Positions 24,289-40,624 of a DNA stretch of 64,000 nucleotides are shown here, in pieces (positions within the stretch are counted from its first letter, which is position 1; every line of letters starts with the position of its first letter). A program made the translations under genes and the position numbers. The notes under the pieces were generated by a model. It saw only the letters and a list, made by a program, of their open reading frames with translations, was not told the origin of the DNA and did no database searches. The stretch is from contig CM060953.1 of NCBI GenBank assembly GCA_030765055.1, positions 106,264,185 to 106,328,184 on the forward strand, read 5' to 3'. The stretch is from Mantis religiosa (lineage: Eukaryota; Arthropoda; Insecta; Mantodea; Mantidae).

Positions 24289-25652
24289 CTACCTGAAGTC
24301 TTGGGATCCAAACGCCATATAGGAGACACCGCAGCAATTACTAGCTGAATGAGAATCATTAGTATTGGATGGAATAAAAAATATAGAAACGAAATGAAAT
24401 TTGTAATGAAGAAAATTGGGAATAAAATGAAGGGTGTAAATTCCGGAATACAGAAATGGAGACAAAAATGAAGTCTGGAATAGTAGAGACTGAGCCAAAA
24501 TGAAGACAACGAAACCCGAAAAGAAGAAAAGGGACATAGAAATTATGAATGAAACCAAAATTTTTTACATGATAAATGCATAATCATATAATGACGAAGA
24601 AGACAGAAGCAATAGTGACGATCTTCTTCCATCGTAAGTTTGTGAAATCAGCTGTCCAATTGATGGAACAGGAAGAAATCTTATAATGGGCAACTGGTTT
24701 GCATCGGTTCCTCTAGCTGAGAATATGAAAATTGAGTGTGAGATTACTCTAATACGCACGCTTAGAAAGATTAAGGCAGAAGTTCTCAATTGCTTCCTTT
24801 AAAATATAAAAAACAGGTTCCTTCCTCCAAATTTACTTCCCAAAACAATAAAACGCTTGTGTACCCCATAGGAAAGGAAAAGTTTAGTTCTTCTCTCAAA
24901 CTAAAAAAAAAATTATGGAATCAAAGAAAATAAAACTTCCACAAATCAGGATATATAGGAGAAAAACTGGATTTGGTTCTATTTCTGCTCAATGTTCTTG
25001 AAATATGAAAACCTTTTCCTGTTGCAGTTTTCAGAAAAGCTTGGAAACATTTAATATATAAACGATTAAAAGCTTAACCACGATAGGTATTCGTGTAAGT
25101 ATAATGAATAAAATGCACATTATGATATAAAAGGCAACAAACAACAAACAAGTTAATAACTAGGAGACAGAACAACAAAGATAGAAGCACTGTTGATATG
25201 CTTTACGAAACAAAATATTCGGAGAAACCGACATTGACTTTTCAATTATGTTAGCAAAGGTTTTGTGATGTGACACTTAATCTTCATACACGCCCCATTT
25301 TAAATTTCGTGGTCATACATAATTTGTTGGCTAAATGTTTTATCCGTGTTCTTCTGTCTTATTAAGGATAAGATAATTAGCATGACTTCAGAATATAAAA
25401 TTCTATCAACTTTTCTTAAATTTTAAAAACACAGCAGAGTAATGAAAGCGTACAGTTTGGCATTATATCTCTTATTTTATAAAACACATATTAGTGCATA
25501 CAGCGTTCAGTAAAATTAATATGGATGAACCATATGTACATTAGAACAGTATTATTACCATTGTTTGAATGTTCTAAATTTTTACAGTTACATCTAAAGC
25601 ACTGGAACTTAATCCGGTCGTAGTTGCCGTCACCTTCGCAGTAGTGAGCTCC
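24289..25652. other. intergenic or 3' flank of the cysteine-rich gene
   Basis: No coding segment is recognised. Sequence just left of 25653 would be the 3' untranslated region of the minus-strand gene. I did not find a good AATAAA signal nearby. Confidence 0.45.
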
Positions 25653-26656
25653 CTACAACAATATGGTTGTTGCTGAAGAGACTGAAGAACTACTAGCATT
25701 TGTGGTAGCAACTGAGCTTTTTTGATCTTTAACTGTCATTGATCTAATGTAATTGGAGGTTGAAGTATTGTTACTTGCCCTAGGTACACCAATTGGGACA
25801 GAAGTTGCACTTATAAATGTCGGAGAACGGCCATCATTTATAGCAGTTGTTGAGCTATTTTGCGCTACCCCTATTGTCATTAATTTGTTTGGCATGGAGG
25901 TAACATGGGAGAATGCTGAGTATCTTTTGTTTTTAGCGGAATTTCCGGAGTTGCTTTGTGTGAAGAAAGCAGGAGTTGTCATTCTAGGACTGTTTGTTAT
26001 ATTATTTGTTATAGAAGCTGATAAATAAGTATTTTCTTTTGTGTCCGAAATAGTCGTTAAAGGTGTAGCTTGAGCACGGCTAAGAGTTGAGGAATGTTCC
26101 ATTTTAACAGATACATCAGTTCGCGAAAGTGTAAAAATATAAGGCACAGGTGTTAAAGAAGAGTTAATAACATTTGTAGCTGTTGCGGCATTCGGGAATG
26201 GATTATTAGAATTTAAGGGTTTTGCATATTTAATTTTAACAGAGGAAGCTTTGTAATAAGCATTGGTGACAGCCGGAATTGTTGCAACTTTCACACTTAT
26301 AGTTTGAGCGTTGATGGGAGTGAGTGTTAATATTTTTAAACTTGCTGGATGTGATATCTCATGTATGCGAGAAGCAAGCGTGTCTTCACCAGAAGTGGTG
26401 GCGACAGTTGTGTCTGAAATGTTCCTCGTGAAATTGGATATTGATTTTTTCGTGGTCGTATTTACTGATCTTGGAGAAACTTCAGCAGTGGTATAGATGA
26501 CAGTGTTAGAAGCTTGAAGTGCTTCACAGTCACATACATCTCCCCGTTCGTTGTTGCATGTCCCTCCTTCATAGCCCATCTTCTTACAGCGAGCATTACA
26601 ATAGTCGTCGCGGGCCTTTCCTGACAGTGGTGCTGAGCAGGATATAAGCGTAAAGA
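25653..26656 (-). CDS. secreted CS-alpha-beta-like domain with long Ser/Thr-rich tail (exon)
   Basis: A minus-strand exon of about 333 codons ends at a stop at 25653. Its 5' limit is a strong splice acceptor (polypyrimidine tract, then GTTACAG) at 26657. The first 14 residues (FTLISCSAPLSGKA) look like the end of a signal peptide encoded in an upstream exon that I could not find. Residues 15-43 hold a compact cysteine domain: C19-x3-C23-x9-C33-x7-C41-x1-C43, with GGTC before C33 and CDC at its end. This spacing and the gamma-core-like GxC match invertebrate defensins of the CS-alpha-beta fold. The usual first cysteine is missing unless C6 survives signal cleavage. Residues 44-333 are Ser/Thr/Asn/Ala-rich with many N-x-S/T sites, mucin-like and without repeats or membrane segments. 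Role inferred only: a secreted, heavily glycosylated antimicrobial-like, salivary or cuticular protein. Confidence 0.68.
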
Positions 26657-27200
26657 CTGTAACACAAAAGAGAATTTTATGATATAAATACCACTTAAAA
26701 TTTTAGATCAGAAACTTTATATATATACTTTATTGTATTTGTATTCATATATCGGAAAGCGCAAGAAATTATGTATAACGTGATTGAAAATTGTGATAAG
26801 GAGTCTACCTTTCAATGTAGACACAGCTCCCAATTTGTACTTTGTCACTTACTGTACGCTAAGTTACATCTCAACGCCTTGCCAAGTTGTGCGCCAAATG
26901 GGATACATATTTTGTTTGTTATTGAAATGTTTAAAACACTTTCGAAAGCTATTAGAATGTTTTATACAAGAATTAGTTAAACTAAATATATGGTTATATT
27001 TGAATAATCTATAACAGAACAATTACTACATGTTTTGATCATAATACTTTTGCCTTTTAGCAATCTTTTAGAACCGAATGGATTTCATCAACTAGAATGA
27101 AGGTAGAATTTGAAATGCTCATATGTAATTGTTGAATACCAGTCATTTGGAAAGTGTACAAGCTAAGAGAGTCTTTAACTTAACAAAGTCAAAAAATCCT
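26657..27200. other. probable intron upstream of the cysteine-rich exon
   Basis: On the minus strand this precedes the acceptor at 26657 and should be intronic. I looked for a hydrophobic signal-peptide exon with a donor site here and up to about 30 kb and saw none that was convincing. Confidence 0.4.
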
Positions 27201-27204
27201 AATG

Positions 27205-27645
27205 CAGAAGCGTGAGCCTGAACTGCTACTCTCTTGTTTCACACCCGACCGGCGATCTGGGACTGCAGAGGCAAATTTACTTCTTCCTTCCGATGGGTAG
27301 TGGTAGAGCGGCAACAATATTTTTGACCACACGATGGGCAAATAACGTGACGTAATCCATGGCGAGACCATCCGCTAGCCGGCCAGAGCCTGCCAATCCA
27401 ACTATTGGACTTACGTCCACACAGCAAGGCAGATACGGGTAGGAGGTGTGGTCAGTATCATGGCACGGAAAGTTGGTTTTCTAGACCAGGAGTCGCTCCT
27501 GAGTTTCCTCACTATGTTGAGTGCGAACCGGCCCATCCCCGGGTCTTAAAATCTGCATCCCTAGAGGTGGGATCGATCCCAGTCGCTTTCCATGGCCGGA
27601 AATAATAACACAACGCTCTCACTACGCCACGTCGTCGGACATAAT
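27205..27645 (-). mobile_element. tRNA-derived SINE, family D
   Basis: On the minus strand it begins GACGACGTGGCGTAGTGAGAG (A-box-like) and has GGGATCGATCCC (B-box-like) about 45 bases later, then a 350-bp body. Only one copy is seen in the window, so the family assignment rests on the pol III boxes and the overall layout. Confidence 0.65.
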
Positions 27646-27649
27646 GGGC

Positions 27650-29197
27650 ACAAAGCTTATTAATAAGTAGCCTTGTTTTATGATTCCTTGGGAAAGTAGC
27701 CCAACAGTTTTTAACCACCAGAGGTAGAAATGATTTATAATATCAACTGACCTAATCGTCTAATAGATGCCAACCAACTAAAAAGTTCATTTGGTGAAAA
27801 GTAAAACAAAGTAAAAGAAACTCGTTTTGATAAAAGTAGGAGAAAATGTAAGATAATAATCGGATGCTTACCATGTTATGTTTACCAAACATTTTTAGGC
27901 AGAGATTGTGAATCATCCAGAATTCCATGCGTCTAGTTTCTTCCAGAGACTGTGAAATTTAACGCACAGTAAGAGTCTGTTCATTTAGTGAACATTCCTT
28001 TCAAATATTATGAACCATAGAAGTTGTTTTTGCATATATGTTCGTCTTTCCTTTGTCGCATAAGTGGAATAACGCTAGGGCATTTATTTAGTATTGCGTA
28101 ATAGTAACACCTTATTCTTTCAGAATTAGTTAAATGAAGCGATTTTGTTTTCCAAGGGCTACCCAGATTTTGAGGTCTGGCTAAATACTCACAAGCAAAC
28201 CACTTTAGAGGAGTATGATGGAGAACCATTGAACACATTTTCCAACATCCGCTCTACAACACATTAGATGTGTTAAACTTAGATTCTCAAGCGTATAAAA
28301 AGAATTAAAATGCATTTCATATGACGTTTTTTTTTTAACCAGAGGCTAATTTAAATTACATTAAATTGGTGATCCAGAACTTCAGGCACATTTAACTGAA
28401 AGAGATTTTGGAAACCACCTTCTGAGTGGAATTGCCACATTACAGCAAGCGTTGGGAGTTGACCAGAAGCAATGTGATTGAATTCTCTTTATCGATATGT
28501 CTAACTTCCTAAGGGGTTGGGATTTAGATAATGGTTTTACCAAGGTAGAGTGAATGACAGGTGTAAAAGAAAAACAGGAAATTCAATGGATGTGGTTAAT
28601 CTTCGCAGCATTCACCTAGCGACCCAAGAATATCCCCGGAAAATTGATGACAGGAAGATCGGTCATGGGAATCGAACCCATAACCTCCCTAATCTGGGGA
28701 TGTTCACCATTTATCTTTGCACCTACCTATATTTTCTCTCAGAAGTAATTTTACCGTCAAAAACGTTACACAGGCTTGGTTGTAAATTTACTGTTAGAGT
28801 TTGTGAGATAACCTACTGATTTTATATCTTGGAAAACTATCCACTTCAGCTGGCTGATACGATTATTAAAACTGTATTATAGGACATACGCATCTCTGTT
28901 TAAATTGCATTCCCTATTAGATGTACTAATTTTCAGAATTATATGGAATAAAATAAAATACTTATATTAGAAATCAAGTATATGGGTGATAAATTATACT
29001 TTTACATGGGTCATAAATAATTAATGTAAAGGAAGTCTAAAGGCGATTTGAATAGACTGAGTTAAATGTATACTATGCTAATAAATTATCTTATTCACAC
29101 TTAAGAGAGGAATAACGTTAGAAAGGAATAAAGGAATTATAAAACTTGGATATACTCTGACAATGTTAAGAACATGCAAATAACGTAACACTTCAAT

Positions 29198-29243
<46 letters not shown>

Positions 29244-30120
29244 AATATTAAAGAAACAGTAAATAACTACGTTTTAATTAATCATTCTGTATCCATAGAA
29301 CTAAAAGGGGTTAATAAGTGGAACGAATAACGCCTCAAAAATAGACCAATATCTAAATAACCATGTAAACGTTTTCAAAGTATTTTTAGGCAAACATTTA
29401 ATTCTTGTACATATTTTACTTACTTGTCTTGGCCCTTGTGACATTTGGCTTCTGAAAACAGAAATAACACCAAGTTTACAAAAACTGAAAGTATCAGTGT
29501 AATACAATATTGGTTGCAGTGAATGTAAGAAAAACAGCAAAAAATAAATAATGTTAATGAAAGCAGCATGCCACATATACAAAATCAATAACAGAAATAA
29601 TGGTAATAAAATTGGTCGCTATTAATTAGTTTACATATTAATATATTTACTATTCCTGTCACTTTCCTGAAATCGTGTGTTAAGATTGTTTAAAACAAAG
29701 TTAAGGTGAACCCTGGTCGTGATAAAGGAAAAATACTTTTGCAGTGTACTGTTTAGCGTTGACATATTTGGTTGACTAGATTATTAATTAAAACCTTTGT
29801 CCTTAAATCTTGGACTTATATGTTAATTCTTTGGAATAATTAAATTTTTTATTGTTTGCTCATATATTTCACAGTAATTCATCCTGTAAGTTTATCGAGC
29901 TTGAAGCGTTTATGAAATTAGAGTTCAAGATATCTCTGGTATATAATGCTTTTGGTTATCTAAAGCATTGCTGCTGTAGCAGTAACGTTATATTTTTAAC
30001 CAAAAGTAATATGTACTTCCCCTCAACCAAAGTAGTCACAATTCAAGTTTCAAGATACTCATTGGTTTCTTTTGTGCTCATGTAAAGGTTCAAACACTCA
30101 CATAAAAAACAGTTGCCTCT
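27650..30120. other. intergenic DNA with poly-A and a tRNA-like scrap
   Basis: No gene is recognised. A poly-A run of 42 bases lies at 29201-29242. Around 28640-28690 the text GGGAATCGAACCCATAACC resembles an inverted B box of a SINE head. A short minus-strand segment at about 29422-29450 has an acceptor-like and a donor-like site on either side, but it is too short to call an exon. Confidence 0.45.
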
Positions 30121-30124
30121 AGTA

Positions 30125-31280
30125 TAGCCCCTGCTCTAGTTGTGTTTACCCACCCCGAGCATTTGACTCAGTCTGGCATGACGGCCTCCTCCATCGTCTC
30201 ATCCACCACAATATCTCAGCATACCTAATATACCTCATCAACACCTACCTCAAAAACCGCTCCTCCGTAGTTATCAGGGTCGATATCCATTCTCAGCCCT
30301 ATGGTATTCATGCCGCGGTACCTCAAGGCAGTGTCCTTGTTCCCCTATTATTCCTCGCCTATATAAACACCCTCCCTACCCTAATAGGCTGTAACTTATA
30401 CCTATTCGCTGATGATACAACATTAACAGTCACATCTAAGCGCCATGTTAATGCAGCAAGCAAGGCACAGCGTTACACTGATATGTTAGCTGCCTGGTTA
30501 ATCACTTGGCGCCTGAAGATAAATGCAACCAAATCTCAGTCACATTCACCCGCCGCACTCTGCAAGATGTACCAAATCTCCACCTGGCTGAAGAAGTGCC
30601 ATGGTCTACGGAGGCTACATACCTCGGAGTGACCTTGGATTGGTGCCTGAAGTGGAAACAACACATCAGCACTGTGGCAAACGAAGTGTCCAGAACGATG
30701 GCCATGCTGTATGCTATGTATAATAGGAAATCGACAATGAGCCTACATAAAAATTGCTCATTTACAAGCAAATACTCCGCCCTGCACTAACCTATGCTTG
30801 CACAGTCCGGGGAGCTGCAGCAAAATCCCATCCCCACAAACTTCAAGTCCTTCAAAACCGCTACCTTCGGATAGCACAGCTTCCGATTGGTACATCCCTA
30901 ACGATAATATCCATGAAGACCTTTCCTTCCCGAAACTCACAGGCTACATCCTTACTTTATCCCATAGTTTTTATAACAAACTCCCTTCCAGCTTCAATAG
31001 TCTTATCCGACGTCTTATCCGACCCCGGTGAAACCTACAAGCGACCCAGACTAGTGCTAGCCCCACCATAGAGCTCTACAGAACATATTCTGGGCTATCC
31101 ACTTACACTTCCAATCCTTAACCTAATTATGTATTGAATAGAAATCATTACCTATTTCCCTGTATTTCCCTATTTCACATCTACCCACCGTCATCTACCC
31201 GAAATGTCAAAATGTCGAAGCGCCCTCCTCCTCCGAGGAGGGTCAGCCTTTGGTGTTGCTGCTGCTGCAACATATCGAGC
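30125..31280 (+). pseudogene. jockey-like LINE reverse transcriptase, 5'-truncated
   Basis: The plus-strand frame from about 30140 reads AFDSVWHDGLLHRL (RT motif A), then AVPQGSVLVPLLFLAYINTL (motif B region) and LYLFADDTTL (motif C with the FADD catalytic pair intact). Near 30530 the reading shifts to the frame of 30506-30790, with TYLGVTLDWCLKWKQHI, and near 30755 to another frame (LIYKQILRPALTYAC, then LQVLQNRYLRIA). This order is typical of the RT and C-terminal part of jockey-clade LINEs. The coding trace ends near 31070 and a 3' untranslated stretch follows, with a CCTCCTCCTCCGAGGAGG hairpin near 31220-31240. It is truncated upstream, as usual for LINE copies, and inactivated by frameshifts. 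Confidence 0.85.
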
Positions 31281-31918
31281 ATAATGAATCCATTCCTAAG
31301 AACATATACGACAATTAACAGGAATAAATTGTATGCATGAATCATTTCAGATTAGATATATCAACTTTTGTAGGAATAAATTAGTGACTATCTGTCCTGG
31401 AAAATAGTATGTCCGGTATGATATTTGAAGTGGTCAGGCGGCTAAAGACGAAAGCTCATGGAAACACCATAACCAGATTATTACCAATCTCAGAAAAACA
31501 ATTAGTGCTCACACACACGCTGCTGAAGTTTACAACAGCTGCCTCGAGGACTTAGTGCCTTTTACAACCCAGATATGTCTGACCACTTGAACACATTAAA
31601 TTGAATTAAACGCATATACATGGGAGATTAAGATAAACTTGTGACTCTCAGTTACACTATATAATGAGAGCTTTATTTACAACGAACTTAAGTCATAGTT
31701 TTCAAAAACAAATTCATTGGCCATCTATCCCGAGTGACTCATGTTCCTAAATATATCTTTCTTTTTTATTCCTAAATTCCATAAAATTTAAGTTTGATAT
31801 ACTTAATGTAATAATCCTATCAATTTTGATGGAAGCAAGGAATACAAGAATGAGTGGAAGAAAACTGAACTCTGGTGATTTTTAATATCATAGTTTTACG
31901 TACGCAAATTCTGTAAAA
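31281..31918. other. no gene seen
   Basis: AT-rich spacer. A short inverted pair (TTGAAGTGGTCAGGC near 31428 and GTCTGACCACTTGAA near 31577) brackets about 160 bp and could be a tiny foldback element. Confidence 0.4.
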
Positions 31919-32165
31919 TGAGTTCTAAACATAACACAATATTACTGGAGGAAAAATTTAAGGCATTACAAGAACCTGAAAAGAACAAACGACCAGTTGT
32001 TCAAAGTGAGGAAAACTTAGATTTATGAGTTCTTGAAAAACAGAATTAAAATTAAAGACGAATGGCTAAAGGAAACAGCAGGGCAAATTAAACGCAACAC
32101 AAAATCTACAGAGTAACACGAGCTAAAGTTCCAGAGATTTGTTAGTGCGTGAAACCTTAATGACT
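31919..32165 (+). pseudogene. Tigger/pogo-like transposase N-terminal remnant
   Basis: An ATG near 31919 opens MSSKHNTILLEEKFKALQEP, which resembles the start of the CENP-B-type helix-turn-helix of Tigger transposases. After stops and a shift, the text reads FLKNRIKIKDEWLKETAGQ and later FQRFVSA, in the order expected for the second half of that DNA-binding region. The catalytic part is absent, and an (AAT)n array begins about 150 bp further on. Confidence 0.5.
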
Positions 32166-32317
32166 GCAAGAAAATAAGGCGAATACCTATTCAGCTCTTC
32201 CAATGGACGCCTATAGGGTTTCAAACATCACCATAACATTGTTTTGAATGCTGTGTGTAGTTAAGCAAATGAAGTTAACATGCAAACAGTTGCAGATTGG
32301 AAGTGGAATAATAAAAA

Positions 32318-33153
<836 letters not shown>

Positions 33154-33259
33154 TAATGAATTAATGGTAGTAAACGTTAAACTGTTACGTTATTAAGCTG
33201 CTCGCTGATATTTGAGTATTTGGTGAACAGTTTAGTATTGTTTACAAACATGTTACAAA

Positions 33260-34503
33260 CATGATTAAATGATTACAAACATGTTACTAGCATTTGTGCA
33301 TTTCTGTTCTCTTCATTTCGTCCAAGAGTAGTCTTGACCAAGTGAAGTGGATTCTTTGCAACAAATCTGTTTCCATGGCTTCCTTTTCCCCACATAATGG
33401 GCACTCATCTTATAAGGGTCCATTTCGCTGCCATTACAACCTCCACATTACTGCTCTCTGGCATACTATCCCCTTCCTTTCTGCATTACTCCTATTATCT
33501 CTATACCCCTTCGTTTCCTAACCAGTTTTCGATGCAATATAAAATACAAGTGGCCTTTCCTGTGTCAACTGGCTGAACAATTTTTTAATCTAGATATCTT
33601 CGAATCTTTTTCTGACGCACTTCCAGAAAGCTTTGTAGTTTCTTTGTCTGTTTCTCCAAATATTGCCTAAGCAATTATTTCGCAATTAATTTCGTAGGAT
33701 GCTTACGCAACCTGAATTCAGCAAACCTTTTTTGATATTTTAATCATTCTTTATTAAACTATGTTCATCTATGTTCAAGATATTATACAAGTATTTCAAG
33801 GCTCTTCACTCCATTTCAATTTTAGCAACTTCATTTGTTGTTGCCATTGGTAGCACCAGAACTTCATTCCAAAGCATCCTGTGTGCCTGATCCACAGCTT
33901 ACCATCCATATGCAAGTGTCCAACTTCAATACCATATAACTTTCTGGCCTTAACTATAGAGTTATATACTTTTTCAACTACTTTACGCCCACCTCTGGCA
34001 TTTAATATAGGTGTCCTCTGACGGCCGTCATTGCTGCTGTCCCTTTTACCGGTTTCGATTTCTTTTGTTTTTCCCATTTGCCTCCAGCGTCGATTTTTAG
34101 TCCTGAGTGCAATCACGCACTACCTTGTACTCAGCATTCCTCTTCATCCACTTCTCATATTTACTCAATTTAGCTCCTTTCATGAATAATAGAATGTGAG
34201 TTTTTCCTCTATTTATATTCAAATCCCATTTGTATCAGTATTAATATAATTCTTGTACAGATAACATTAACGCATTAATGGTAATGGAATTTGACACCAA
34301 GTCATCCGCAAAAAGAAGAAAAGGGATTTGGAAGTTATTTATTGCTGGCAAAGCAGACTTATACTTACTTATATTTTGCACTAAGGCATCAGTAAACAAA
34401 TTGAATAAGATTTGGCTTAATTTACCAATTTGCCGTAACTCTTTTTCTCCCTGGTGCATTTCTCTAGATAGTGTCCCTTCTTCATACTTTATGCAAAACG
34501 TAA
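33260..34503 (-). pseudogene. non-LTR retrotransposon RT to C-terminal remnant
   Basis: On the minus strand, 34241-34500 reads LSQILFNLFTDALVQN followed by IPFLLFADDLV, the B and C motifs of a LINE reverse transcriptase with the FADD pair intact. 33796-34116 continues with GRKVVEKVYNSIVKARKLYG, typical of the post-RT region. Further left, a CPLCGEKE segment near 33385-33400 resembles a C-terminal CCHC-like motif. Stops and shifts break it. It differs from the jockey-like copy at 30 kb, and I cannot assign its clade. A SINE C copy interrupts it at 34504. Confidence 0.75.
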
Positions 34504-35040
34504 ACAAGCGTAATCTATGGCTCCGCGGATTTTATGTGTGGCCCACAATCGGGAAGTTCCATATTTGATTTCCGAAGACCCATGCGCTCTTCGGGGGTTA
34601 TCCCGCGTTGCCAGTGGATTTCTGTGTAGGCCAATTGCATTACACAAATTTTTGGTCCCTCCATTTGATCTCCATTATCATTTCACATAATCTCTAATCT
34701 GGTGTCTCTTTCAAGACAGAAGTGGCGGCGGGAGTCTCGGCAGTGCATGCAGGATAATATTTACTTCTTGTAAGCACCTCCTTCCGCAGTAGGACGGTCT
34801 CCGGGCCAGCGTACTGTCCCGCTTCAGGACCAAGGTGGCGGATACCGGTTGTACTGGCATGCCTGGAAGTTACCAATTGTCAATTGTAGAGACCCTGCCC
34901 ACTGCACTGTCGTGGCTCCTTGGGTTGGTCACCCTATATCCCACCTCGCCCTATCGTTCTTCTCAGCGATGTCCTACTTGGGGCATAGGTAGGATTGGAC
35001 ATAATGGCGAATCCCCTCCATATGACTATCCTATCCTATA
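34504..35040 (+). mobile_element. SINE family C, copy 2, complete (537 bp)
   Basis: A target-site duplication, caaaacgtaa, flanks it at 34494-34503 and 35041-35050 and proves insertion into the minus-strand LINE. The head has TGGCTCCGCGG (A-box-like) and TATTTGATTTCC (eroded B box). The tail is a CTATCCTATCC-type repeat. It is the reference for the split copy at 14.8-20.6 kb. Confidence 0.88.
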
Positions 35041-35330
35041 CAAAACGTAATTATATTTTTTGCTTATCTTTCGGTATATGGGACACTTCCACTTCTCACT
35101 TTCACTCCTATATATAACTTAAGTTTTATTATGTTCTCGTCTGCTCTTTGCAATTTGAATTTCAATTTGCCTACTATCCTTTTAACTCCCTGGATGTCTT
35201 TTCCTATTTCTTCTTTTATTCCCTTAACTATTTTATCCATATTATTACTTATTCTTTGTCCCATACCGTCCATTTTGTGATCTTTTTCTACAAGGTTTTC
35301 CAAAATGGCTTGCATTTTCTCTGGTCTCGG
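35041..35330 (-). pseudogene. upstream part of the minus-strand LINE, coiled-coil segment
   Basis: An 83-codon minus-strand frame (35064-35315) is Lys/Glu/Ile-rich with heptad-like spacing (ILENLVEKDHKMDGMGQRI and following). It resembles a LINE ORF1-type coiled coil or an unrelated coiled coil. Because it sits directly across the SINE from the RT segment, most of ORF2's N-terminal half must be deleted if both belong to one element. Confidence 0.4.
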
Positions 35331-37440
35331 ATTCTACTCAGGACCATAGATAGAAGATGCGATACTCACGAGAGCTACCTGATCCAGTCAATACATCAAC
35401 TCGAGGCCTACACCGACAAACACACCGTCGCCGAATTAGAGCAATCAACAGCACAGTGAATCCACACATGAACTACCTACGTAGAGTGACGCCGCGACAA
35501 AACAGACAGGAGCACATGTCCCAATGAATACACAGCTTGGCATCCAGGGTGCAAGCTATGCCTGCCATCCTGGACTTAAACTTACGCAACGCAGCACAAT
35601 TCATGCTGCTTAAGTGACATACGTTCATTTACTATTAATTCCTAAGCATAGGCACCTAGAGACCATCACGAATTTTATTTTAATTACTTATTAATTTACA
35701 TATAAGTAAATGGTGATATTTATTTTTAAGTTGTACATATTACCTTATTGCGGAATATCCAATACGAAATACAATGCAAAAAAATTAGAAGTCGTATTAT
35801 ACGTATTATACCGTATTGCCACATGACTGGTGATTATAACATAGAGCACGACATTTCGAATCTCACTCCCTTCAAATAATTCTAATCTTTCCACCTGAAA
35901 CCATTGCCTTTTAATTACAGCCTTTTAAATTAGATTTAAACGTATACTAAGCGCTATAATTTGGATATTCAAATCGAACAAGGTATCACTTACAATTTAT
36001 AAAAATTGGGTGGTTACAAATTGACCAAATCCAATGTAATAGAACAAGCAATGTTCCAGAAACAGATGAATCTCATTTTATTCACGGTATATGAAAAACT
36101 AAGTGGTCACACCGTTCACGTCAGAATTCAACTACTTCTTAATTATTTTTCATATTTTTAATGTAATTGATACATCAGTGTTTTACAATATTTTAAGACC
36201 TTAGTTTGCGTCTGTTGTTTTACTTCGGCCCATCTTGCATTGCATGCTTATGATAAAACAATTTCTTAATTATGAAATGTACAAAGTACATCTTCATAAA
36301 ATCGGTAACAAAGAACTTCATAAAATGAGTACAAAGCGGGTTGTAAAAGACTATTTTTAGACAGAACTCATCCCATGATTTCTATACTTTAATCTGAGTG
36401 AGTAGCATTTTGGAACATATCCATGAGTATTTTTAAAACTCATATTTTAGATCATAAATTCGTACATAACCTATAATTAAGTATAACTCACTTAAAATTG
36501 AAAATGCATAGGAAGCTCTCTAAACTATTTTTAAATTGGTATCGATATCAACGAAATTCAAACCTGCTCATAAGTTTGGTTGAAGTTCGATATATGAAAT
36601 CTTAACATTCTAATTAGGAGTATGGGAATTTCTTCATGTATACGGCGAACAAGGAAAATATAATCATTTCATGTTATACAGCGCCGTAACATTATTATGC
36701 TGTAACAGTGTTACAGCGAAACTAACACTACATTACATGCTCCTAAAACTTTATAACTTGACATATATTCTTCGTTGCAAATATTTGGTGATCTTAGAAG
36801 GTTCTATTTAATAAGATTTGAGAATAAATCGTTGAACAGATATCAAAATCTATAAAACGAAGCGAAATCAGTGTTACGCCCCCTTTCCCATTTACTTATG
36901 TAAAACAAAAAGCATTCATAACATAAATTGCAAATCCTCTCATGTTTTGAAGAGGTATTCATAATCCACTAAAATTGTGATGCACTGTATCCCAAACAAT
37001 AAGTGTCTATAAAGAGTTAACCGAACGTAGTATTTATTGAATCAACGTTTCTAACGGAAAATGCCACGATTCCCTTACCTGAATTAGGAGCAAATAACAG
37101 CAGAGTACTATAGCTAGTACGTCGAATTCCATTTCTTAGGGAACTAACTGCCAGCATTGTGCAGGCCATAATTAGACCTGTCGTGTCCTTGAGAGGGTAA
37201 ATGGATTTTGGTAGAACCTTGCGGTACGCGCGCATATTCTTGATAACTGGAGTGAAGGTCAAGCGCCTGCGCAGCTCTCTGAGCCCCAGTAATATTTTAC
37301 ACTAATGCCTTAAACATGAGTTCTTATGGACTTCTGCTTTTTGCACCACGTACATATTAGGTAGAGAAGGTATTGCATTGCACTTAAAAAGCGACATTTC
37401 GCTGGAAATCTTCAAGTTTTGGGGTCCCGTTAATAGAGAA
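35331..37440. other. intergenic DNA, one possible exon
   Basis: 35340-35600 is GC-richer and looks like an eroded retroelement 3' region, but I cannot name it. On the minus strand, 37089-37178 begins with ATGGCCTGCACAATGCTGGC and ends at CAG|GTAAGG, a possible first exon of about 31 codons with a hydrophobic LLLF stretch. Nothing downstream supports it. The rest is AT-rich and empty. Confidence 0.35.
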
Positions 37441-37445
37441 AAAAA

Positions 37446-40624
<3,179 letters not shown>

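Noticed and set aside
25753..26496. Plus-strand frames of 61-91 residues
   Set aside because: Antisense of the Ser/Thr-rich exon on the minus strand.
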